Source: Yamagishiella unicocca
Taxonomy: Eukaryota; Chlorophyta; Chlorophyceae; Chlamydomonadales; Volvocaceae
Assembly (NCBI GenBank): GCA_003116995.1
Contig: BDSL01000131.1
Span: 179,940 to 243,939 of the forward strand
DNA: 64,000 nt
Reading direction: 5' to 3'
Below, in pieces: positions 51,097-62,354 of this stretch. A program made the position numbers and the translations under genes. Position 1 is the first letter of the stretch, and each line of letters begins with the position of its first letter. The notes below the pieces were generated by a model that was not told the origin of the DNA, searched no databases, and was given only the letters and a program-made list of their open reading frames with translations.

Positions 51097-54000
51097 CGAA
51101 CGGTTCCAGCGAGCTCATTGAAGGCTCGATCATTACCACCTTGCGCATTGGTTCTTTCCAGGACACAATTAAACTACTGGTTCTCAAACAAGGACTACCA
51201 GGGGTCGAGGTTATCCTCGCAAACGACTGGTTGGAAAAGCGCAAAGCTCTCATGTGCTGGGCAACACACACGCTTACAGTGCACAAAGCTTCTGGTGGTT
51301 CTGCAACTTTGAAACCAGCATTTTGGTCTTCTGTTGATAATGAAGAACACCTTGACGGTGTTGCTATCATGAATTACGTCACCGCTACTCTGTATGCAGC
51401 GAGTACGGTAGAAACGATGTCGGCTAAAGCCGCATCAAGGAGGATAGCCAAAGGTGCACGAAGCTACTTGTTGCTTGTGCAAACAGAGCTCGTTGAGGAA
51501 GAGTCGGCCCCAGGCACACAACAAAACAGCGCCGATCTCATACCACAAACAACTATGCAAGAGTTGTTAGACGAATACAAGGATGTATTCGAAGAGCTCA
51601 AAGGCCTTCCACCATATCGCGAAGTAGGTCACACCATTCCGTTAGTGGATGGTGCGGTACCGCCGGCCAAACGCATGTACCGCTTGACTCAATTGGAACA
51701 GCAAGAGGTACGCAAACAAGTCACCGAATTATTGAAGAAAGGTTACATTGAACCTTCAACTTCTCCCTACGGTGCACCAGTGATTTTTGTGGAAAAAGCA
51801 AACGGTCAAGGCCTCAGAATGGTCCTTGATTACCGTTCCTTAAACAAACTCACAATCAAACGGCGATACCCGATGCCTAACATCACAGACCTATTCGATC
51901 AACTCCAAGGAGCCCAACTGTTCAGCTCCCTGGATTTGCAACAGGGGTACAATCAAATTCGCATCTCAGCAGAAGATGTCGATAAAACGGCCTTTATAGC
52001 TCCGGGAATGGGCCAGTTCCAATTTAAGGTCCTATGCTTCGGCCTCACAAACGCCCCTGCAACGTTCCAAGCGGTGATGAATCGAATTTTCGCCGACCAC
52101 ATTGGCAAATTTGTGCTGGTGTACTTGGACGATATATTGGTCTTTAGCAAGACCCCAGCCGAACATGAACAACACCTCCGTGTGGTGTTGTCCTTGTTAC
52201 GAAAGCACGAGTTCAAGGCAAAAATGTCTAAGTGCCAGTTCAATTGTGCTGAGCTGCACTTTCTGGGCCACATAGTCAGCCGTGAAGGCTTAAAAGTGGA
52301 CGAGCGCAAGGTCAAAGTCATAAGAGAGTGGCCAGTGCCACCTGACTTATCCAAACTGCGCGCGTTCCTTGGCTTAGCCAATTATTTTAGGAGGTTCATC
52401 CAAGGTTATTCCTCCCTTGTGGCCCCGCTCACGTCACTCACCAGTGCGAAGATGCCCTACCATTGGACGGATGCCTGCCAAGCAGCATTCGAGGGCGTGA
52501 AGCATGCCTTGACAAATGCACCAGTACTTAAGCTCCCAGAGCTGGATAAGCCTTTCTTAGTCTGGTCTGACGCTTCGATTCATGGCACTGGCGCTGTCCT
52601 TCTGCAAGAAGACAGACCAGTAGCCTACACTAGCTCAAAGTTTAACAAAGCTGAGTACAATTACTCAACAACAGATCAGGAATGCCTAGGAACAGTCCTG
52701 GCATTGGAGGAGTGGCGCTGTTATTTGGAAGGGGCTACTGACGTTACTCTCGTCACAGACCACCAACCACTTGTCTATTTACAGGACCAACAAAGCGCTG
52801 ATAAACTCTCCCGAAGGCAAGCTCGATGGATGGAACGGTTATCCCGTTTCAATTTCAAATGGGAGTACCGCCCCGGACGGATTAACGTCACAGACCCTAT
52901 AAGTCGGGTACATGACGTGGTGCTCAATGTGCTAACGGCTTCGCTTATTGATAGCGACTTGGGACGCCGAATCAAAAACGGGTATGACGGTGATCCCACC
53001 CTTAAGGGTACCCAGGTAGCAAAACTGCAGCTCAGGCGCAAAAACGGTTTCTGGTATCATGGATCCCAGATGTACGTGCCTGCCAATGCTGACCTAAGGA
53101 AAGACATCCTGCGAGAATATCATGATGTTCCTTATGCTGGCCATCGCGGCATTGACCGCACCAAACAAGCGATCGCACAAACATATTGGTGGCCCGGGCT
53201 CGACACTGACGTTAAAGCCTACGTTAAGACTTGCCCCAATTGTCAGCGAAACAAACCAACTAACGCCAAGCCGGGCGGATTGCTGCAGCCGCTTCCCATC
53301 CCTTCTGAAGTATGGGAAAGCGTATCAATGGATTTGATAACCCAGCTACCAACAACCCGTAATGGGCATGACGCGATAGTAGTGTTCGTGGACCGGCTAA
53401 GCAAAATGACACACTTTGCTTCCACACACACATCCGTCGGAGCTGAAGAGTTAGCACGCCTTTTTGTGGCTACCGTCTTCAGGCAGCACGGCCTTCCCAC
53501 AAATATTGTGTCGGACCGGGACACACGCTTTACAAGCAACTTTTGGAAGGAAATTTTTCGCCTGCTAGGCACTCACCTCTACATGAGCACAGCCTACCAC
53601 CCACAAACAGATGGGCAAACCGAACGCATGAATCGCGTTCTTGAGGAGACACTCAGGCACTACATCTCGCCCACTCAGGACGACTGGGACGAGCACTTGC
53701 CGCTCATCGAGTTTGCTATTAACAACTCAAAGCAGCGCTCTACGGGAGTATCCCCGTTCTACTTAAATGGCGTTAAGCAACCACGTGTGCCGGTTGACTT
53801 GCACCTTAAGTCCAAAGTGCCTGCCGCTGACCAGTACCAGACGGTCATGCGAAAGCGTATTAACCACGCTAAACAGTGCCTCCAGGCTGCGCAATCTCAA
53901 CAAAAACATGATGCCGACCTTTACAGGCGTCCAGTGTGTTATGAGGTTGGAGACAAAGTGCTGCTAAGTACTAAAAACATCAATTTGAAAACCCTTGGTA

Positions 54001-54440
54001 CAAAGAAACTGATGCCAAAGTACATCGGTCCTTACACGGTTGTCGCCAAAGTTGGAGCTTCCGCGGTAAAACTTGAGTTACCTAAGGACTCCCGAATACA
54101 TCCGGTCTTCCACGTCTCTTTGTTGAAACCCTTCAAAGAGAACGGGACACGGCAACCACCCCAACCAATACTCGTCGAAGGCGAACCTTATTACATGGTC
54201 GAAGGTATTGTCGACCATAGGGACGTTTCACTCCGAGGGGGAAAAGGGAAAACCCGTCGAGAATATCTCGTCAAATGGCAAGGGTACGATTCCGGGCATA
54301 ACAGTTATGAACCCGAAGACTCCCTACGCCAATCAACTCCCTTGGCTGAAGCACTCGACGAGTACGAACGCAAACTTGCGATAAAGGCCAGGCATCAAAG
54401 GCCTGCGGAGATAACCAACCCGGCTAAACGTAAAAGGTAG
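51081..54440 (+). CDS. Gypsy Pol: reverse transcriptase, RNase H, integrase, chromodomain
   Basis: The open frame covers more than 1,100 codons to TAG at 54,438-54,440. The end of the protease (ILANDWLEKRKALMCW) leads into reverse transcriptase (FDQLQGAQLFSSLDLQQGYN; YLDDILVFS at 52,122). RNase H follows (FLVWSDASIHGTGAVLL; DQECLGTVLALEEW; LVTDHQPLVYL), then the integrase HHCC finger (HDVPYAGHRG...CPNCQ), core residues in SMDLITQL, SDRDTRFTS and TERMNRVLEE, and the HPVFHVSLLKPF motif. A C-terminal chromodomain (VEGIVDHRD, REYLVKWQGYDSGHNSYEPE) marks it as a chromovirus, a group that often targets histone-marked chromatin. No internal stop is present. Confidence 0.93.
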   Translation, partial: QTVHLANGSSELIEGSIITTLRIGSFQDTIKLLVLKQGLPGVEVILANDWLEKRKALMCWATHTLTVHKASGGSATLKPAFWSSVDNEEHLDGVAIMNYVTATLYAASTVETMSAKAASRRIAKGARSYLLLVQTELVEEESAPGTQQNSADLIPQTTMQELLDEYKDVFEELKGLPPYREVGHTIPLVDGAVPPAKRMYRLTQLEQQEVRKQVTELLKKGYIEPSTSPYGAPVIFVEKANGQGLRMVLDYRSLNKLTIKRRYPMPNITDLFDQLQGAQLFSSLDLQQGYNQIRISAEDVDKTAFIAPGMGQFQFKVLCFGLTNAPATFQAVMNRIFADHIGKFVLVYLDDILVFSKTPAEHEQHLRVVLSLLRKHEFKAKMSKCQFNCAELHFLGHIVSREGLKVDERKVKVIREWPVPPDLSKLRAFLGLANYFRRFIQGYSSLVAPLTSLTSAKMPYHWTDACQAAFEGVKHALTNAPVLKLPELDKPFLVWSDASIHGTGAVLLQEDRPVAYTSSKFNKAEYNYSTTDQECLGTVLALEEWRCYLEGATDVTLVTDHQPLVYLQDQQSADKLSRRQARWMERLSRFNFKWEYRPGRINVTDPISRVHDVVLNVLTASLIDSDLGRRIKNGYDGDPTLKGTQVAKLQLRRKNGFWYHGSQMYVPANADLRKDILREYHDVPYAGHRGIDRTKQAIAQTYWWPGLDTDVKAYVKTCPNCQRNKPTNAKPGGLLQPLPIPSEVWESVSMDLITQLPTTRNGHDAIVVFVDRLSKMTHFASTHTSVGAEELARLFVATVFRQHGLPTNIVSDRDTRFTSNFWKEIFRLLGTHLYMSTAYHPQTDGQTERMNRVLEETLRHYISPTQDDWDEHLPLIEFAINNSKQRSTGVSPFYLNGVKQPRVPVDLHLKSKVPAADQYQTVMRKRINHAKQCLQAAQSQQKHDADLYRRPVCYEVGDKVLLSTKNINLKTLGTKKLMPKYIGPYTVVAKVGASAVKLELPKDSRIHPVFHVSLLKPFKENGTRQPPQPILVEGEPYYMVEGIVDHRDVSLRGGKGKTRREYLVKWQGYDSGHNSYEPEDSLRQSTPLAEALDEYERKLAIKARHQRPAEITNPAKRKR

Positions 54441-54473
54441 CTCCCGGGACGGTTCGCTCCAGAGGGGGGGGAG

Positions 54474-54927
54474 TGTAGCAAGCTACATTTACCTTACACA
54501 AATACATATAATAATATGTAATACTAATTACGGCCTATTGCGTTTAGCGGACTTGCGGCCTATGCCACACACGAGTCTGACTGGCGTAATTGGCGTGACT
54601 AGCGTAACCGTCGAGGGCCCCTCCGAAGGCGGGCCCTACGTGATGGCGTAACGCACAATCACATGATCATGATCACGATGTCGTACGGACACTCCGGCAG
54701 GTGGACCGAGATATAAGCCATCCAGGTGGGGTGTTACGGCCAGACACAACGTACCACGTTACTTAGTGTTCGGAGTTCAAGACTCCGCTGCCACCGTTCT
54801 TATCTATAGTATGCGATCGGTCTTCGCCGTCGTTCGGCACGGACCCTTCAGTTCGACCACTACGCTTCCGACCGCCGTCGGCAGGATTCCTACCGCCAAG
54901 GTAAGCTTCTGTCGCACGCTTACTACA
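54474..54927 (+). repeat. Gypsy 3' LTR
   Basis: 454 bp, same length and, by eye, same sequence as the 5' LTR. Confidence 0.93.
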
Positions 54928-55297
54928 GTGGGGCACCAAAACATGCTTTTCAAGGCCATTGCATCAGATCATGCCCTCCCGCACGTATCCACAAACAGTT
55001 CTTAGTCTACATGACAGACAATGTATTCAGTTCGAATACTTTGTTGAAACGTGGCTGCTGGGGCCGGAGCCAGCCGGCATCAGGATGTACGGTGTCACAG
55101 CTTCTTGACTGGGCCGTGTCCCCACAATTGGTCTTATGAATTGCGCGGAAGCAGTGCTATATATAATATAATTAATACTGTACGCACAATGTAGTCGTCG
55201 TTCTGCCCAGTCAAAGTGGTAACACACGTTCACGAAGCTCATTCGACAGCCTTGCTGGATGCAAATCCAGTAAACACAAGCTTTTATACTTTTACAG

Positions 55298-55435
55298 GTG
55301 AAGACAGTCCAGCATTTGGACTGCCTTGGATGGCAGGGACGACTTGGTGACGAGGATTTGAGTGGAGAAACTGCTTTCACACTTACACGGCAAGCAGCAG
55401 TCTGGACGTACGTTCTATTATCAAACGTTTTAGAG
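55298..55435 (+). CDS. Exon-like frame of unknown gene, just downstream of the gypsy element
   Basis: 46 codons between a good acceptor (CTTTTACAG) and donor (GAG|GTAATT), phase 0 at both ends: starts VKTVQHLDCLGWQGRL, ends AVWTYVLLSNVLE. A further acceptor (TTGATTACAG) at about 55,577 opens either VQAHAYSGVG-stop or, in another phase, CKPMPTAVWDRLTT. No family recognised. The minus-strand frame at 55,027-55,509 overlaps it and looks like a shadow. Confidence 0.3.
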
Positions 55436-55641
55436 GTAATTTTGCTGAGGTCTAGCTTGGGGGCGGTGCCACGTTGACTTCGTTGGCCATTGTTAAGGAA
55501 GTCAGTCATGGACCGTGTGCATTAATCGATTCCAAATCTGACCGCAATTCCTGACCGTATTGCTATTTTGATTACAGGTGCAAGCCCATGCCTACAGCGG
55601 TGTGGGATAGGCTGACCACCATGCGGCATCCAAATGAGTAG

Positions 55642-56689
55642 CAGGCAAGTGAGCGGCGGGATACCACACCATAGCACCTTCAACTGATGTATGTAGTGCT
55701 AGAAGTTGGCCTATGGTACTGGACACCGCTTGTGCAGTAGTCGGACTGTGGCAGTGGGCGGGGATGATTGTCTACCACTTTTGACTGTATGCACCTACTG
55801 ACTGCCGCCCACAACCCAGCCGCCCTGCAGGTACAAGTAAGCTGGGCCTTGCACTGCTAGAGATAACCGCTAAGATGCCATTCAGGGCTGGAAGACAACC
55901 TTGACAAGGCATCAAATACCAATGCCATGCATGGACGCGTGTGATGCATGGCTGTGTAAGCTGTAGGCCTTTTTTATGGTGCGGGTGGCAGCAGGTGTAT
56001 GTGTGACTGGTGGGCTGCAGCTTCATATATTATAGGGGGGTATGTATGTCAATATGCCTATAGCTTTGGATGGTGAGGGTGATACAGCAGCTGTTCCATT
56101 TGTATGTTGCGGAGACATGGGTACCTCATGGGTGCCAAGCAATCAACACCTACGGATCATTGCTTGTAATACAAATTCTATTGGCATTCCATACCTACCG
56201 CCCCCAAATTCAGAAAAAATGGATATTCGAATCCGCCAATTGAGAATCCGCTAAGAAACAGCTAATAACAATTCTGCCTCCCCTGCGAAAGATAAGCAGC
56301 TAAACACGTTTGGCGGTTGCGCTAAGTGGTTAAGAAATTTGCTAAGAAGGGCGGCACCGGCAATTTCTTACCACTAAGTTATTAAGAAAGGGTATTGCCG
56401 CTACCGTGTTGCTTAGCGTTGCTTAGCATTTTTCTTAGCTAAGAGAGCGTTAAGTCGGTTTCCGTGCGTGCTCAGCAGCCCTTGCTTGAGTCTGCTTAGC
56501 GGGCCCGCCCTCCAGCCGTTTCTCAGCCTGTTAAGCTGCTAAATCACTGATTTAACCCATATAGCCGTTTGGTAGGGAAAGAGCGCAAATAATAACTGTA
56601 TATAATTGCAGTTCTGCACATCCAACTTATGCGTACACATGGTTGGTCCGTTTCTCCGTTCTGTACTTCTGCGGCGCACATTATTACAT
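55642..56689. other. No gene; TTAAGAAA/CTTAGC-rich stretch
   Basis: From about 56,250 to 56,580 the sequence is full of GCTAAG, CTTAGC and TTAAGAAA words in both directions and ends in AACCCATATAGCCGTTT, the inverse of 45,168-45,186. Nothing coding could be supported. Confidence 0.5.
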
Positions 56690-56790
56690 TATTATTACAG
56701 TACGCCGGCACTAGGCCTGGCATGTGTTAAGGGGGCGGGGCGGTGAGGGCATCAGTACACCCTATACGCTCGCGCCACCAGTACCAACCC
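56690..56790 (-). mobile_element. SINE 3'-end fragment with a CCTACACAGCA repeat
   Basis: ATTATTATTACAGTACGCCG through CGCGCCACCAGTACCAA matches the tail end of the SINE (as at 13,907-14,010). It is followed to about 56,870 by about five copies of CCCTACACAGCACA. Confidence 0.85.
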
Positions 56791-57011
56791 TACACAGCAC
56801 ACCCTACACAGCACCAACCCTACACAGCACACCCTACACAGCACCAACCCTACACAGCACACCTACCCTACCTTCGAGAGCGAGCCCATGAAACCCATTT
56901 GCGAGTCTAGAAGCGTAAACGACGTACGGTGCATGCTGATTATTAACAACGTGATTTGAACGGCCGAGATGACGTCGAACCGAAACCGCAGAACCTTTCG
57001 CGCGGTTCCAG

Positions 57012-57216
57012 TCGAGAGTACGTACGGGCGGTATATATACTTTCCTCGCCAGCGGGCATGCGAGCACTGAATGGCCAGGAAATGCAAATAATCTCGCTGC
57101 ATGCATCTGGGCGTTTCAAGACAATCAAGATTATTACGTTATTTGCACCTGGCAGGAATTGGCTGGTGGATCATACGGCATAGCCAAATTCGACACTGCA
57201 ACCATTGATATAAAAG
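57012..57216 (+). CDS. Exon-like frame of unknown gene
   Basis: 68 codons between a possible acceptor (GGTTCCAG) and donor (AAAG|GTGGGA): GIYTFLASGHASTEWPGN, then AACIWAFQDNQDYYVICTW, then ELAGGSYGIAKFDTATI. Composition is protein-like (many Trp, Tyr, Cys) unlike nearby shadows. No family recognised and no partner exon confirmed, so this may be a gene remnant. Confidence 0.35.
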
Positions 57217-57744
57217 GTGGGATGTATTCTCGAGCTGAGTAACCCGGCATCTTATTGCTATCCACGTTGTTGAGGAACTACTTTCATCCTCCAAGCAAGC
57301 AGCAGCCCCTGTTGGTGCCACTGACTAGGCTGGACCATTCAAGGTAGGGCTCATCGCGCTGACACATTATTGCAGGTTCTTCTTCACATTATGCAAACTT
57401 ATTACCCGGTTGTGTTTTGATGCTCGGCGTTCTAGGTACACCGTCCCATTCTCGCTGCGTCCATTCAATGCTTTGCCCGTTTTTGCTCGTTTGTCGGCAT
57501 ACATGATCCTAATTTGGCCCCCTTCATGTTGCTCCTTCGTTGATTCACAAGTTGGCACAGTAGCAAGAGTGCCTTTGTATTGAAATCATCTCGCTCAATC
57601 GTGCCCTGCTGCTTCCTGAAGCGGCGGCGATCGTCCTGACACGCAGTCATGTCTCACATCCGGTGCCATGCACGGGACTCATCCACAGGTGGGGCGCTCA
57701 CCTACCGGCACTCCTGCTGCTGTATGCAAGCCTAAGAGTCTCAG

Positions 57745-58236
57745 TGTAGCAGGCGAGCAGCCAAAGGCTTCTCGAGATGCTGGGAGAGCGCTTGGCGCGC
57801 TAAGGTAGTGGTCGCAAGGGCCGTACATTTGTCGTACACCTGCTACACTCTCCCCCCTTTGAAGGGAACCGTCTCGGTCCCTTCGGGCCTTGCCAGCATG
57901 TGCTTGCCGTCTCCTACCCTGGCACTGGGTCGCCACTCCAGGTCACGTCATGCCCCAACATAGCATGCGTCTAGCCTTGTGGGTTTTTCAAGCATCTAAC
58001 CTTATTTTTGGTCAACTTCACTCTGCCAATTCCTCTTAGAGGACTATGGACCGCGTTGCGTCGCCCTGAACAGTTTTACTGTGCGGGTCGATCCTAGGAC
58101 CTTAGGGTCTCAACGGCTGGTCTCGATACCAATTGTAGCAGGCGAGCAGCCAAAGGCTTCTCGAGATGCTGGGAGAGCGCTTGGCGCGCTAAGGTAGTGG
58201 TCGCAAGGGCCGTACATTTGTCGTACACCTGCTACA
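57745..58236 (-). mobile_element. Complete TRIM (terminal-repeat retrotransposon in miniature)
   Basis: 492 bp with two 103-bp LTRs (57,745-57,847 and 58,134-58,236) and a 286-bp non-coding interior. The 5-bp target duplication CTCAG is present at 57,740-57,744 and 58,237-58,241. LTRs begin TGTAGCAGG and end CCTGCTACA, so they have 9-bp inverted ends. On the minus strand ATTGGTATCGAGACC follows the 5' LTR (primer-binding-like site) and CAAAGGGGGGAGAG precedes the 3' LTR (purine tract). It cannot move by itself. Confidence 0.92.
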
Positions 58237-58241
58237 CTCAG

Positions 58242-59390
58242 GATTGCGAGCGCGATGCTACCGACAATGGGGCGACGCCCCAAGCGCGATATAACAGGTA
58301 CCTTCGTACCAGATAAACGGTGGCGGATAGCTTCTCACGTCAGTAGCGACGGCGATCCATACTTCAATTAAGGAATGAGGCAGGGCACGTTGGCTGATAG
58401 ATTTTTGGTAACTAGTACTACCGCACTTACGTGACCACGGTGTACATGGCGCTTGTGGGCTTGTGGTACCGTTGCTGGAGCAGGTGACACCAGCCACTAG
58501 ACGTCATGGCTAGCTACTTCCGCAGCGAGAATAATGTCGGGCCTAATATATTTGTGGTCATCAGTTGTCCTACCTGCCCGGTGGTGGGTGGCGTGGCTAA
58601 TGGCCTTACTTGTAGGATAGGACATAATCTAGCAATAATGGTCGACCGGACTGGTCTGATGCAAGTCGATATGCTCGATCCGACATGTCTTTGTCTGTGG
58701 CAGTAGTTGGAGACCTGTTTGGTGCAGTTGGATGGGCTCAACCGGACTGGATCGGTCATAGGTAGGGAAGTAAGGGTCGACTGGTTAGGTCTGATTTAAT
58801 CGGCGGCCCTATGGCAGTCAAATCCTCTTAATAGGCTAATAACGAGGGCTACGAGGGCTGTTAAGAAGTTAGGAGTCGTATAGTCGTTCCTTAGGTCCGA
58901 ACTCCTAACCTCATAACCATTAAGAGGGCTCATAACCGTTTAAGACGGTCTTAATGGTCTCATACGACGCTATGGGGTCAGATTCCCTATGGCATAAACG
59001 TGTCGGTTAGGGGTCGTTTTGGCCAACCATGGGGGTCGGTTATCGGGTGGGTCGGTCAACCTTCGGTTTTGGGTCGGTAAACGGTCGGTTGGGTTACCGA
59101 GTGTAATGGTAACCCAACCTTGTGGTTGGGTAAACGGGTACCCCGGTAAACGAACCCTATGGTTGGGTTACAGTACCGTTTCTGGCTACCGACCCCTGTA
59201 AACGGGTACCCAGGTTTACAAACCATGTGTTTTGGTACCCTTGCCTCAGTATCCCAAACGGGGTTTAATGCTCGTTAACCGAAGATAGCCCACCCGATAA
59301 CCGACCCCATATGGACTGGTTAACCCTGGTTACCCAGCCCAACCCGGCCTGTGGCATCCATTCTGGTGTTTTACAAAGTAGGACCAGCTG
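58242..59390. other. No gene; GGTTGGGTTACC-rich stretch
   Basis: Short motif-free frames only. From 58,830 to 59,300 the sequence is a degenerate mix of GGTCGGTTGGGTTACC, TAAACGGGTACCC and related words in both orientations. A similar word mix occurs at 25,690-25,790. Confidence 0.55.
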
Positions 59391-59394
59391 CACA

Positions 59395-59700
59395 GCTGTC
59401 CATGCTGTCATCCGCCACCCGCACACAGCTGTCCACGCTGTCACCCGCCACCCGCACACAGCTGTCCACGCTGTCACCCGCCGCCCACACACGTCTGTCC
59501 ATGCTGTCACCCGCCACCTGCACACATCTGTCAACGCTGTCACCTGCCGCCTGCACACGTCTGTCCACACTGTCACCCGCACACGTCTGTCCGCGCTGTC
59601 ACCTGCCGCCTGCACAAAACTGTCCACGCTGTCACCCGCCGCCCGCACACGTCTGTCCATTCTGTCACCGGCCGCCCGCATACGGCCATTCACACGTGTC
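59395..59700. repeat. Minisatellite with CTGTCCACGCTGTCACCCGC units
   Basis: About nine units of roughly 33 bp (CTGTCCACGCTGTCACCCGC plus CACCCGCACACAG or variants). A length divisible by three keeps frames open on both strands. Confidence 0.85.
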
Positions 59701-62155
59701 TCACCCAATCTGTCACATGCAATATGCACACCTTTGTCCACACTGTCCCCCGCCGTCCACAAAAGGGTAAACCAACAAAGATGCCCTCCTATGTTGTCTA
59801 TGTTGTCCCGATGCCTACCTATTATGAGGGCCCCATCAAAACAAGTCACCCCTGCCACCCTGCTATTATTTTGCCATAGGTGGACACTGAGCGTGGTTGG
59901 AAAGTGTCATCAACGTCGCCTTGCTTGCACCAGACCCAGCCGCCTCTTTCATAGTAGCGCCGCCACCACCTCAAGTGCCAGGAAGGGGTCAGTCCCCCCG
60001 GGGGCAATGCCAGCACCGCTGCCTGCCTGTCCGCCTTCTGACCACCTGAGGGTAGAACAATGAACGCGAAGAGGATATTTTCAATCTCTAGTTTCAGGTT
60101 ATTTTACCGCACATCAATGGCCTGGGACAACGACGACGTCACTTAAGAGATCACGCTATACAGTACAACAGGAGTCAAATACGAATTCCTCTACCTCACC
60201 TGTTCCATGCTCTGGTGCCCCAGCAGCTGTTGTTTCATCAGCAGCCACCACAACATCCTCCTCCTCCACAGCCAGATTGCACGTGACCGTCTTGTTGTTG
60301 AATGCTTGTGACAGTCTGCAGCAACTCCACCGTGTTAAACCAAAGAGGCAGGTCCGGAACGGGATGAAGATCTTTGCGATGCATGCCTACATCAATAGAA
60401 TGAAACGGCCAAAGAAAACGCACATAAAACCACCTGGACAAGCTTGGCTAGCGTGGGTGATTCTAAGATAAGTGTGAGCAACCAAACCGGCGGGGCAACT
60501 TGCATAGTGAACATTGCGTTTAAATACAGTGATTGCAAGCATAACAGGACGTACCTGATGAGGCAATTGTTTGACTTGCGTGCGCTCTGTGGTGCAATCG
60601 CAGACACAATCGACGCAGCAGTCAAGGGTGTCACGCCCATTGCGGCGGGAAGGTCCCTTGCCTGCAAGTCGTCAAGACGACGAATCTGGGGCACATACAA
60701 GGACACCCATGTCGCTCTCTTCCGTTCCCCCGACAGAGCGCGTCGCAGCCGATCCGCAGTGCTCCGGCTGAGCATATGCGCATTAGCGAAGCAGATAGCA
60801 CCAGTCGGGTCCAATATCCTATTCTTCTTCTTCTAAACGGGATTTAGGCCCCGTGGAGCCGTGGTCCGTAACAAGGCGTCGTGGTCAAAGGCGTTCGGAA
60901 CAGCAACAGCACGCCGCTTGTGGCCAGTGTGGCCAGCGTGGCCAGTGTTGCCTGGAACATTTAAGTCAACGTCCCTGCACCTATTATTCGGAGGAAGCAT
61001 CCTGTGGAGTGGGCTCTTGCAGAGGCGCTAGACCGCTAGTCAACGTGAACGAAAGGTTAACGTGGTGTCAATAATATGTGTGTCTACCCAACCCTTCTAT
61101 TTATATATGACTGACTGTTTCTCTATGTATGAACCTGGGCCCAGCAAGCGGGGGCTGATTTTTTAATGCTCGCGTACGACAGTTGGTGCCCCCCGCGCCC
61201 CGGTGATGCCCTCCCCACCGGTCACCGGCAATTGATGAATCCAACACTTTTAAAATATGTATATATGGTGCTGTCCAAGGGGCATTTTTGTCGGGAAGTG
61301 AAGCGGTATTGCCTGCATATTTATCGAAAAGTACTCCACCCTGAAAGTTTGTGCGAGCCACCCTCCGTTCACCAGTGCAAGGGCTATTTTACATAAAGTA
61401 ACGGCACTCGTCGCCCATAAGTAGAGGAGCATCGGGACCTTCGTAGTAACCGAAAACGCCATGTCCCTTCCATGGTACAAGGGAAGGCCATACTTTTTAG
61501 ATAGTAACGAATTGCAATCACAGCAAATCTTTCATCCGCTTTGCCGGCGAAATCTAGTCAACCGGGCTACAAACTGACATTTTGCCCCCACGGGGGCGAC
61601 TTTGCCCCCACGGGGGCAAGAGCTTATGCCACACAAACAGGGCCCGGTCTCCGCCTAATAGCTGGTATTTACATCATATATATATATCATATGACTCCTA
61701 CGAGTGTATCCGGAAAGCGCAGACGATGCCGAGGTGAAGTCCAGGGACATTGAGTACTCCACCACTGAAATTGTTAAAGCCAACTCCCGTATACCACTAC
61801 ACTGGCTATATTGAACGCCATGAATCAATAATGGCCCTCGTCGCCCATAGTGAAAGGAGCATCGGGACCTTGGTCCTAGTCGATCGCCGTGCCAGCAATC
61901 ATATCGGGCACGTCACTGGTTACTTGCTGTGCCCAACTTTCGATGAACAGATGTCACCCCCACACATTTTGTGCCCCTACGTAATGGAAGGTGTGCAGAG
62001 ATATGCAGTTCACACAAGGGGGGGTGGAAGAAGAACGCCATGGTTTACAGCAAGCCTACCTTTGATGGGATGTATAGGAGGGATGGCAACCTACCAAGGC
62101 GGATTGGGTTAACGGGCCGTTCACGGTATATGGATGCCGAGAGCTTGGATTAAGA
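59701..62155. other. No gene assigned
   Basis: Frames at 60,444-60,836 (plus) and 60,392-60,814 (minus) overlap and neither shows a known motif. A 40-bp repeat (CTCGTCGCCCATA...GGAGCATCGGGACCTT) occurs at about 61,408 and 61,838. TTTGCCCCCACGGGGGC occurs twice in tandem at 61,581-61,620, each copy self-complementary. Confidence 0.5.
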
Positions 62156-62159
62156 TGCG

Positions 62160-62315
62160 GTGACACAGGATTAGATTAGAGGCGTCATGGATTAGGATGC
62201 GGATTGGGTTGCCGTGGGTCCGGATTGGGTTGCAGTGGGCACGGATTGGGTTGCAGTGTGTCCGGATTGGGTTGCAGTGGCCACGGATTAGGTTGCAGTG
62301 GCCACGGATTAGACA
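62160..62315. repeat. GGATTGGGTTGCAGTG minisatellite
   Basis: About six units of roughly 27 bp containing GGATTGGGTTGCAGTGG, degenerating to GGATTAGGTTGCAGTGG at the right. Confidence 0.85.
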
Positions 62316-62354
62316 TATAGCCACAGGAGTCATTATTATTCAATGAAGTCACAT

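Larger units (their letters stand above)
48311..54927 (+). mobile_element. Complete Ty3/gypsy chromovirus-type element
   Basis: Two 454-bp LTRs (48,311-48,764 and 54,474-54,927; TGTAGCAAGC...CTTACTACA) that look identical by eye, flanked by the 5-bp target duplication GTGGG (48,306-48,310 and 54,928-54,932). A primer-binding-like site TTTGGTATCGAGGG follows the left LTR and a purine tract (CAGAGGGGGGGGAG) precedes the right one. Gene order: Gag, Dam-like methyltransferase domain, protease, reverse transcriptase, RNase H, integrase, chromodomain. Identical LTRs mean a recent insertion. Confidence 0.95.

Noticed and set aside
58830..59300. Possible telomere-like repeat (GGTTGGG/GGTTACC words)
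   Set aside because: The words are degenerate and in both orientations; the usual volvocine telomere unit TTTTAGGG is not present.
60392..60836. Overlapping frames on both strands (140 and 130 codons)
   Set aside because: Neither has a recognisable motif or a convincing start; one must be a shadow and I could not decide which.
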